Below are positions 19,365 through 26,939 of a stretch of DNA of 48,235 nt, piece after piece. Origin of the DNA: an uncultured Lachnospiraceae bacterium (GTDB lineage Bacteria > Bacillota > Clostridia > Lachnospirales > Lachnospiraceae); assembly GCA_947626965.1 (NCBI GenBank), contig CANQUH010000010.1, positions 1 through 48,235 on the forward strand. Direction: 5' to 3'. A program made the translations under genes and the position numbers. A model generated the notes under the pieces. The model did no database searches and had not been told where the DNA came from. It saw only the letters and a list, made by a program, of their open reading frames with translations. Numbering within the stretch: the first letter of the stretch is position 1; each line of letters starts with the position of its first letter.

Positions 19365-19625
19365 ACCTGTCCGACAGAAAAAATATTAAAGAAACCCTGT
19401 TCTTTTTACAGTCCGATTTACTCCGGTATTATGACAAATGCGGAAATGTTCTGGACATCTGACCTGACGATGAATTTGAAGATTACGACGATTATGACAA
19501 TGAGGTCATCCAATGGTTTACATGCGATAACCTGATTCGTTCAAATTCCGGATATTTTAAACATTAGTTACTTCCACAAAAAGAGAGATGTACACACCAG
19601 ATGGTGTGGGAAACAGGAGGCAGTT
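19365..19625 (+). other. Intergenic region with possible zinc-ribbon protein remnant
   Basis: Between 19465 and 19567 the plus strand encodes a short stretch (DDEFEDYDDYDNEVI, then WFTC, then a stop) reminiscent of the acidic tail of small Lachnospiraceae zinc-ribbon proteins. It has no start codon and is closed upstream by a stop, so it is at best a relic. The right end carries the AGGAGG site of the next gene. Confidence 0.25.
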
Positions 19626-20861
19626 TTGAAAAAAGATAACTTTTCAGATTACCCGCGGATATGGGACAGGCCTGTTTTCAGGCTGTTTTTCATCTGTATT
19701 GCAATCGTGGCGGCAATAGTTCTCGGAATCCTGATCCACCGGAAACATACAGATAATATGAAACGGGCCTCACGTCTGAAGGACAGCATCGCCAAAGAAC
19801 GTGAAGTAGCCCAGTCGGAAGAGGAACTGTTTGATTCTCTGTTTGCCCGGTACGAGCAGGAGGTCCATTCTGCCTTTCCTGGAATCATATGCTGGGGAGA
19901 CGGGCTGACCGCAGGTGTCGGCGGAAATGGAACCACCTACCCTCTTGTCCTTGAACGGCAGATCAAAAGAAATCTGATCGACGCATTTTCGATAGAGGAC
20001 GCCGCCGGGCTGGAGTTCAGGGACGGTTCCTGGATGAAGACTTACCATCTTTCCGTCCCGGAAATCCTCAACATGGGAGCTGAAGGCGAGAGCACGGACA
20101 CTATTCTGGGGCGCAGCGGAGTCGTGCCGTTCGTGACTGCGGAAACTCTGGATATTCCATCCGGCGTTAATTCTGTTCCGATCTCACTGATTTCCTCCAA
20201 TGGGAACGCCGTCGCGCCGCTGCTGCAGAGTACGGCAGGAATGACTTATGTCGAGATCGCCGGAATAGAGGGAATCATCACAATTGAAAAAGAGATCGAC
20301 TCCGTAAGCATGTTTGACTATCATTTCACAAGGTCAAAACCCGGGGATCCCGTAAAAGCTGCCGCCGGCACGGAAATCATTACCGAAGGATCCCAAATGG
20401 GCCTCGATTATCTTCCGGTAATCTTTATTGGACTGGATGGAGGCTTCGAGGATTCCTCTGATCTGATCCGGCAGCAGCGTGCTCTGATCGAACGTCAGGA
20501 GGAAAACGGAGATCATTTTATCGTGATCGGCCTCCACACAGGCAGCGCAAAAGAGCGGGCTTCGCTTGAGGAGGCAATGGAATCCGAGTATGGCGATAAA
20601 TATATCAATCTCAGAGAATATATGTGCGGCCAGGGAATGGAAGATCTGAGCAGACTGACCAACGGAAAAGTCACACCTGCAGCAAAAGATGAAGAAATGA
20701 TATCCGCCGGCATGACGCCGTCCTGCGTACTGAACGGGGACGGAATTCATTTTAACCGGTACGGGTATGAGCTGCTGGGAAGACTGGTCTATGACCGTAT
20801 GGACGCACTCGGATATTTTGATGAACTAAAGGATGCGCTGGGGATAACCGCCGCCGAATAA
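19626..20861 (+). CDS. Membrane-anchored SGNH/GDSL-type hydrolase
   Basis: A 411-residue extracytoplasmic SGNH-hydrolase-like protein. A short cytoplasmic lead is followed by one hydrophobic segment at about residues 16-36 (LFFICIAIVAAIVLGILI), then a helical linker and the hydrolase domain. Block I appears as ICWGDGLTAG near residue 91, with the expected Ser position occupied by Gly, and block V appears as NGDGIHFNRYGYELLG near 370, supplying D and H. Because the GDS serine seems replaced, catalysis is uncertain. Translation most likely begins at TTG, 5 bases after AGGAGGCAG. Possible substrates are esters on cell-envelope polymers; this is inference. Confidence 0.78.
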   Translation: MKKDNFSDYPRIWDRPVFRLFFICIAIVAAIVLGILIHRKHTDNMKRASRLKDSIAKEREVAQSEEELFDSLFARYEQEVHSAFPGIICWGDGLTAGVGGNGTTYPLVLERQIKRNLIDAFSIEDAAGLEFRDGSWMKTYHLSVPEILNMGAEGESTDTILGRSGVVPFVTAETLDIPSGVNSVPISLISSNGNAVAPLLQSTAGMTYVEIAGIEGIITIEKEIDSVSMFDYHFTRSKPGDPVKAAAGTEIITEGSQMGLDYLPVIFIGLDGGFEDSSDLIRQQRALIERQEENGDHFIVIGLHTGSAKERASLEEAMESEYGDKYINLREYMCGQGMEDLSRLTNGKVTPAAKDEEMISAGMTPSCVLNGDGIHFNRYGYELLGRLVYDRMDALGYFDELKDALGITAAE

Positions 20862-20869
20862 CTACAGTA

Positions 20870-21090
20870 CCCCATGATGCCACGGATTTCTCCGCACTTC
20901 GTGCTCACGAATCTCCGTTTCACTCCGGTCGGTGCTGAGCGAACGTCCACTGGACGTTCAGCACCCTGAAACACCTCAAATCCGCACATTTTTCCATGAA
21001 AAATGGCTCCTTTTCGGTGTTTTTTGGGTCTCAGTGTCATGCTTTTCCATGTGAACATGGAACGCATGACCTTTCGACCCTGGCATCATA
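20870..21090. repeat. Palindromic intergenic repeat element, copy A
   Basis: Contains nested hairpins. GGTGCTGAGCGAACGTCC-ACT and its partner arm GGACGTTCAGCACC lie at 20931-20965, a second hairpin TTTTTCCATGAAAAATGG lies near 20989, and a third, TCATGCTTTTCCATG with CATGGAACGCATGA, lies near 21037-21069. The first hairpin, its CCACTGG apex and the flanking CTCCGGTCGGT are shared with the element at 48020-48235, but stem bases differ in a paired manner. A TATAAT at about 21088 near its right edge may serve the next gene. Confidence 0.7.
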
Positions 21091-21123
21091 TAATAAATTA
21101 AGATCTTTTCTTTTGGAGTATCT

Positions 21124-23043
21124 GTGAACGACCAGAAAATCGAAAATCTTTTAAATCTTGCGCTTGATGTGACAGAAACCGAACGTGAAAAATCAGAGAG
21201 TCTTGACGTCGGATACGACGCCGAAACCCGGACCTGGCAGGTGATCGTGCGGTACCACGGCGACCTGCTGAAAGCCGTGCGCCCTGAATGGGAAGTTACG
21301 CTGCTTACCGGCGGCTACGCAATTGTCCGCGTACCGCAGACAGATGTGAATCTGCTTGCGTCGCTTCCTGAAATCGAATACGTGGAAAAACCCCGGCTCC
21401 TGTATTTTTCCGTGGATCAGGGCCGGGCTTCTTCCTGTGTATCCGCCCTGCAGACGCCCCGGTATGATCTTTTTGGATCCGGGACGCTTGTGGCAGTTAT
21501 TGATTCCGGAGTGGATTACTTTCATCCGGATTTCAGAAACGAGGACGGCAGTTCCCGGATCCTTGCGATCTGGGATCAGACGGCGCACGGCGCCGACGCT
21601 TCACCCTCTCCGGGCAGCAGCACACATCACCCTGCCGCACCTCAGACAGATCTTCCCTTCACAGAACAGGCTTCCTCCGGATCTCAGGCGGATCTTCCAT
21701 TCCGGGAACAGATTTCTTCCGGGCTTCAGGCAAATTTTTCCGCTTCAGAAGCCACGCGGACATTCTCCTATGCTCCTCCCGCCGGCTTTTCACAGGGAAT
21801 TGAATACACAAAAGAGATGATCGACGCCGCGCTTGCCGCGGACAGCCGCGATGCCGCACTGCAGATCGTTCCGGAGCTTGACGCCAGCGGTCACGGAACA
21901 AACGTGCTCGGGATCGCGGCGGGCAACGGAACGGTTTCCGGCGGGAGATACCGCGGAATGGCTCCGAAGGCCAGTCTTCTCGTGGTAAAACTCGGCAATC
22001 CCGAGGATGGCGGTTTTCCGCGCACAGCGGAAGTCATGCAGGCTGTTGAATATGTTATCCGGAAGGCACAGGAATTTGATATGCCGGCGGCAGTCAACCT
22101 GAGCCTCGGCAATACGTACGGCTCCCACCGCGGCACCTCCCTGCTTGAGACGTATCTCAATATGATGGCCGACCACTGGAAAACTGTCATCATCGCCGGT
22201 ACCGGCAACGAGGGAAATTCTGCCGGACATTTTTCAGCAAAGCTGGAAGCCGGAACTTCCAGCCCTCTCACCGTCGAATTTGCCATCAGCGAGTATGAGC
22301 CTACCATGAATCTGCAGCTCTGGAAAAACTACACCGACGAATTTACCGTCACGCTGGCTCATCCAAACGGAGAAACTGCCGGACCGTTTGGAAGCAGTTC
22401 CGGGACTTCCCGCTATCGCCTTGGAAACACGGAGCTGCTGGTCTATTACGGGCAGCCGAGTCCTTATCAGGGACGGCAGGAAATCTACTTTGAATTTCTC
22501 CCGGCGGATATTTACCTTGACGCCGGCATCTGGAAGCTTACCATCGAGCCGCGGCGCATCGTCTCCGGTGAATTTGACATCTGGATGCCCGACTCCCGCG
22601 CCCGGAATGAATCAACGCGGTTTCTCCGCCCGACGCCGGATACAACGCTCACAATCCCGTCGACCGCCTCCCGCCTGATCGCTGTCGGCGCCTACGACTC
22701 CCGCCGCATGACATACGCTTCTTTTTCCGGCCGCGGACACGAGACGGAAACCTTTTATATCCGGCCTGACCTTGTCGCTCCCGGCGTCGATCTCACGACC
22801 ACAGCGCTCGGCGGAATCTATACCACGGTCAGCGGAACTTCTTTCGCGACGCCGTTCGTGACCGGTGCGGCCGCTCTGCTGATGGAATGGGGAATAGTGC
22901 GTGGAAACGACCCCTACCTGTACGGCGAAAAACTGCGCGCGTCGCTGAACCGGGGAGCGCGTCAGCTCACAGCCGAGAAGATCTATCCAAATCCCAGACT
23001 TGGATACGGAGCGCTGTGCGTGAAAGACAGCCTGCCAAAGTAA
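21124..23043 (+). CDS. S8 subtilisin-like protease, Csp-like
   Basis: A 639-residue S8 peptidase resembling the Csp subtilases of clostridia, which in spore formers activate cortex hydrolases during germination. The triad is intact: Asp127 in AVIDSGVDYFHPDF, His257 in DASGHGTNVLGIAAG and Ser573 in SGTSFATPFVTGAAALL. There is no signal peptide; an N-terminal propeptide-like region of about 95 residues precedes the core, and a large insert between His and Ser matches the Csp jellyroll region. The Asp-His interval contains an extra low-complexity stretch with imperfect repeats (see findings). The start is GTG with TTGGAG upstream. The gene ends exactly where the convergent dnaE ends. A germination role is inference. 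Confidence 0.85.
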   Translation: MNDQKIENLLNLALDVTETEREKSESLDVGYDAETRTWQVIVRYHGDLLKAVRPEWEVTLLTGGYAIVRVPQTDVNLLASLPEIEYVEKPRLLYFSVDQGRASSCVSALQTPRYDLFGSGTLVAVIDSGVDYFHPDFRNEDGSSRILAIWDQTAHGADASPSPGSSTHHPAAPQTDLPFTEQASSGSQADLPFREQISSGLQANFSASEATRTFSYAPPAGFSQGIEYTKEMIDAALAADSRDAALQIVPELDASGHGTNVLGIAAGNGTVSGGRYRGMAPKASLLVVKLGNPEDGGFPRTAEVMQAVEYVIRKAQEFDMPAAVNLSLGNTYGSHRGTSLLETYLNMMADHWKTVIIAGTGNEGNSAGHFSAKLEAGTSSPLTVEFAISEYEPTMNLQLWKNYTDEFTVTLAHPNGETAGPFGSSSGTSRYRLGNTELLVYYGQPSPYQGRQEIYFEFLPADIYLDAGIWKLTIEPRRIVSGEFDIWMPDSRARNESTRFLRPTPDTTLTIPSTASRLIAVGAYDSRRMTYASFSGRGHETETFYIRPDLVAPGVDLTTTALGGIYTTVSGTSFATPFVTGAAALLMEWGIVRGNDPYLYGEKLRASLNRGARQLTAEKIYPNPRLGYGALCVKDSLPK

Positions 23044-26000
23044 CTATCTCTTCTTTGTCACCTTCACATTCTCCGCCCCAAACAGCTCCGCCAGCCGTCC
23101 CACAAGAGCCTCGTCCGCCTGCACGGTCCAGTTCTCCCCCAGGCGGCGCAGCGCTCTTGGACTCCGCACATAGATCACCACATAATCTCTGCCCTCCGAA
23201 TTTCGCAGGACATCAAACAGCTTGTCTTCGTTCGCATAGTAATCATTTTTCGTGGCAAACTGAATCCAGAGCTCATTCGGCATGTCCGGCATTTCTTCTT
23301 TTTCCGGCCCTTCTTCAAACGGCCACATCTTCTCGCAGATCAGCCAGCTTGCCTTTTCGTCCATCGCACTGACACGGCCGCTCACAAACACTCTGCTTTC
23401 TTCCGCAAGCAGATTCAGGTTCCGTTCATAATCCTTCGGAAAAACAAGCACCCGCATGCTGCCGACCAGATCTTCCAGCGTCAGATACGCCATCGTCTGG
23501 TTGGTCTTTGTATATTTGATCGTCTTGTTGGTGATCATTCCTCCGACGACCGCCTTGTCCCCATCCGAAACTTTTGTTCTTCCGGTATCTTCATCAATGT
23601 CAAAATCTGTCGTCACGTTCGTAATTTTGCTGCGCCACAGCTGCTCATATTTCTCAAGCGGATGACCGCTGACATAAACTCCGAGCACCTCTTTCTCAAA
23701 TATAAGAAGCTGTTCCTTATCAAATTCTCCGACATCCGGCAGCTGCACTTCGAACTCCTGCTTGTCCTCTTCTCCCATCAGATCGAACAGCGACATCTGC
23801 CCGGTAATGGAATTTTTTCTGTCCTGAGCCGAGCGCTCCAGCAGGCCCGCATAAACCTGTATAAGTTGTTTGCGCGTCCCCCCGAGGCAGTCAAACGCAC
23901 CCGACTTGATAAAATTTTCTATGGTATTCCGCCTGACTTCCATCCCGACAGTCCGGTCAATAAAATCCTTAATGTTCCTGAAAGGTCCTGCAAGCTCCCG
24001 TTCTGCGATGATATTATCGATCACCGCCCTGCCGATGCTCTTGATTGCGGACAGTCCATAGCGGATATCCCGTCCCTGCACAGAGAATCCCGCCTCGCCG
24101 AGATTGATGTTCGGCGGCTGAAGTCCGATCCCCATCTGCCGGCAGGTCAGAATATACTCCGCCACTTTTGTCGGCGCGTCTATGACGGAAGTCATAAGAG
24201 CCGCCATAAATTCCACCGGATAATAATATTTCAGCCAGGCCGTCTGGTACGTCACCACAGCATAGGCGGCGCCGTGCGACTTATTGAACGCGTACCGCGC
24301 GAAATCCGTCATCTCGTCAAAAATCCTGTTCGCGGTCTCCTCCGGGATCCCGTTTGAAATGCAGCCGGGCACCCCTTCCTCCGGATTTCCGTAGACAAAG
24401 TTCCGGCGCTCCTTCTCCATCACAGACGCCTTTTTCTTGGACATCGCACGGCGCACAAGATCGCTCCGGCCAAGCGTGTAGCCGCCGAGATCGCGCACAA
24501 TCTGCATCACCTGCTCCTGATAAACAATACATCCGTAAGTCGGCTCCAGAATACTCTCGAGCTCCGGGCAGTCGTAAGTGATCAGACCTTTGTTTTTCTT
24601 GCCCCGTATATATTTCGGAATAAAGTTCATCGGTCCCGGCCTGTACAGGGAAATTCCCGCAACAATATCTTCAAAATTCTGCGGCTTCAGTTCCTTCATA
24701 AAGCTTTTCATTCCGGAACTTTCAAGCTGGAACACGCCGTCTGTCCTCCCCGTCCCGAGCGAATCATAAACCGCCTTGTCATCATAATCAAGCTTCTGCA
24801 GATCAATCCTGCGGCCGCTGCTCTTTTCCGCCAGACGCACCGCATTCTGGATAACTGTCAGCGTTCGAAGTCCCAGGAAATCCATTTTCAGAAGTCCCAA
24901 TTCCTCCAGGGCCGTCATCGTGAACTGCGTCGTGATTGTGCCGTCAGCCGCCCTCGAAAGCGGCACATACTCGTCCACGGCTTTCTGGCAGATGACGACA
25001 CCGGCTGCGTGCATCGACGTGTGGCGCGGCAGCCCTTCCAGGCGCATCGACATATCGATCAGCTTGTGCACCTGCTCGTCCGTTTCATACATTGTGCGAA
25101 GTTCCTGACTTACCTTCAAAGCCGTGCTGATCGTCACCCTTTTCTCGGAAGATCCCGAATCAGACTGCTTTGCGTCGGTCGGAACCATCTTGGCAATTGT
25201 GTCACAAAGCGCATATGGTATGTCCATGACCCGCCCTACATCGCGGATCACGCCGCGCGCGGCCATCGTACCAAACGTCACGATCTGGGCGACCTGCTCC
25301 TTCCCGTATTTTCTTACCACATAATCGATGACCTCCTGCCTCCGTTCAAAGCAGAAATCAATATCAATATCCGGCATCGACACGCGTTCCGGATTCAGAA
25401 AACGCTCAAACAGCAGATTGTACCGGATCGGGTCAAGCTGCGTGATCCCAAGCGTGTAGGAGACGAGGCTGCCCGCCGCGCTTCCCCTGCCCGGACCGAC
25501 CATGATGCCGTTCTCCCGCGCATAGCGGATAAAATCCCACACAATCAGGAAATAATCGACATAGCCCATCTTATGAATCACGGACAGCTCATATTCGAGG
25601 CGGGATCTCAGACTGTCCAGATCCGCCTCCGGAGCCTTTTTCTTCCGGGCGGAACCATGCGACTCTTCCTCTTTCTGTCCCGCACTCCCCAAAACAGCAG
25701 TCCTGCCGGATGACTCCTCTTCCATCAGCTTTTCTGACCGGTCAGATTCCTGCTCTCTTCTCGAATCAGCTGGTCTGTCAGCAGAGTTCTCTCCCACCGT
25801 CTTTTCCGGCTCCTCTTTCGCGGAACCGTACAGCCGCTCCAGCCCTTCATGACATAATTTGTTCAGATATTCCCAGGCAGTATAAGGCGCCGGCACATCA
25901 AATTTCGGCAGCTTCGTCACTCCGAACTCAATCTCAACATGGCAGCGCTGCGCTATCTTATATGTATTCTCAAGCGCTTCCGGCGCATACGGAAAAAGTT

Positions 26001-26757
26001 CTGCCATCTGCTCCGGCGACTTTACAAAATACTGTCCTCCCTCATAGCGCATTCTGTCCTCATCCGAAAGCTTTTTTCCTGTCTGGACGCAGAGCAGAAT
26101 ATCGTGCGGTTCCGCGTCATCTTCGTACGTATAGTGCACGTCATTTGTCGCCACAAGAGGAATATCCAGTTCCCGGCTCATGCGCACAAGCTGCTGATTC
26201 ACCAGCTTCTGGTCAGCAAGACCATGATCCTGAAGCTCCAGGAAAAAATTCCCTTCCCCGAAAGTGTCCCGGTATCTCCGGGCCGCCTGACGCGCTTCCT
26301 CAAAAAGTCCTCTCGCCAGAAGACGCGGGATCTCTCCCGCCAGGCAGGCGCTGAGTGCAATAATGCCCTCGTGGTACTCCTGAAGCACTTCCATATCTAC
26401 CCTGGGTCTGTAGTAAAATCCCTCGACAAAACCTTTCGAGACAATTTTCATCAGATTCGCATAGCCCTGATTGTTCTCAGCCAGCAGCACCAGATGGTAA
26501 TACCGGTCATCCCCGCCTCCGATCTCGCGGTCAAACCGGGAATTCGGCGCAACATAGACCTCGCAGCCGATAATCGGATTGATCCCGGCCGCTGTCGCCT
26601 CATGATAAAAATCAATGACGCCATACATGACGCCATGATCCGTGATCGCAGCGCTGTCCATTCCCAGTTCCTTCACACGCGCCACATACTCCTTTATTTT
26701 ATTGGACCCGTCCAGCAGACTGTATTCTGTATGGACGTGCAGATGTGTAAAATTCAT
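23044..26757 (-). CDS. dnaE: DNA polymerase III subunit alpha (DnaE)
   Basis: A DnaE-type replicative polymerase of about 1237 residues. The N-terminal PHP domain begins FTHLHVHTEYSLLDG. The C-family polymerase core carries GPGRGSAAGSLVSY and the catalytic acidic motif MPDIDIDF, followed by the helix-hairpin-helix region (FDCLGGTRKQLI) and an OB-fold near VVGGMITNKTIKYTKTNQ. The frame extends 46 codons upstream, but Met at 26757 is the family start and has GGGGGCAGGG before it. A charged, low-complexity insert of about 75 residues (rich in E, S, K) sits between PHP and polymerase core at about 320-395 and is unusual. In Firmicutes this enzyme works beside PolC, probably on the lagging strand. 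Confidence 0.95.
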   Translation of the reverse strand: MNFTHLHVHTEYSLLDGSNKIKEYVARVKELGMDSAAITDHGVMYGVIDFYHEATAAGINPIIGCEVYVAPNSRFDREIGGGDDRYYHLVLLAENNQGYANLMKIVSKGFVEGFYYRPRVDMEVLQEYHEGIIALSACLAGEIPRLLARGLFEEARQAARRYRDTFGEGNFFLELQDHGLADQKLVNQQLVRMSRELDIPLVATNDVHYTYEDDAEPHDILLCVQTGKKLSDEDRMRYEGGQYFVKSPEQMAELFPYAPEALENTYKIAQRCHVEIEFGVTKLPKFDVPAPYTAWEYLNKLCHEGLERLYGSAKEEPEKTVGENSADRPADSRREQESDRSEKLMEEESSGRTAVLGSAGQKEEESHGSARKKKAPEADLDSLRSRLEYELSVIHKMGYVDYFLIVWDFIRYARENGIMVGPGRGSAAGSLVSYTLGITQLDPIRYNLLFERFLNPERVSMPDIDIDFCFERRQEVIDYVVRKYGKEQVAQIVTFGTMAARGVIRDVGRVMDIPYALCDTIAKMVPTDAKQSDSGSSEKRVTISTALKVSQELRTMYETDEQVHKLIDMSMRLEGLPRHTSMHAAGVVICQKAVDEYVPLSRAADGTITTQFTMTALEELGLLKMDFLGLRTLTVIQNAVRLAEKSSGRRIDLQKLDYDDKAVYDSLGTGRTDGVFQLESSGMKSFMKELKPQNFEDIVAGISLYRPGPMNFIPKYIRGKKNKGLITYDCPELESILEPTYGCIVYQEQVMQIVRDLGGYTLGRSDLVRRAMSKKKASVMEKERRNFVYGNPEEGVPGCISNGIPEETANRIFDEMTDFARYAFNKSHGAAYAVVTYQTAWLKYYYPVEFMAALMTSVIDAPTKVAEYILTCRQMGIGLQPPNINLGEAGFSVQGRDIRYGLSAIKSIGRAVIDNIIAERELAGPFRNIKDFIDRTVGMEVRRNTIENFIKSGAFDCLGGTRKQLIQVYAGLLERSAQDRKNSITGQMSLFDLMGEEDKQEFEVQLPDVGEFDKEQLLIFEKEVLGVYVSGHPLEKYEQLWRSKITNVTTDFDIDEDTGRTKVSDGDKAVVGGMITNKTIKYTKTNQTMAYLTLEDLVGSMRVLVFPKDYERNLNLLAEESRVFVSGRVSAMDEKASWLICEKMWPFEEGPEKEEMPDMPNELWIQFATKNDYYANEDKLFDVLRNSEGRDYVVIYVRSPRALRRLGENWTVQADEALVGRLAELFGAENVKVTKKR

Positions 26758-26835
26758 ACCCTGCCCCCTTTCCTGTTTTTTCATTATACTACATTTGGGG
26801 AATGTTTCAAATAATCCGCCCACAAAAGTTTCTGG

Positions 26836-26871
26836 AAAACAAGAGCCGGACCTTTTACAGTCCGGCTCTTT
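26836..26871 (-). terminator. Rho-independent terminator after the NlpC/P60 gene
   Basis: The minus strand reads AGAGCCGGAC-tgtaaaag-GTCCGGCTCT followed by TTGTTTT. The perfect 10-bp GC-rich stem lies 70 bp past the hydrolase stop codon and separates it from dnaE. Confidence 0.88.
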
Positions 26872-26939
26872 CAAAGACATAATGCTGGGGAGCAAAATAT
26901 CTTCTTACCATGTTAAGAAATTTTTATACCCGGCAGGTT

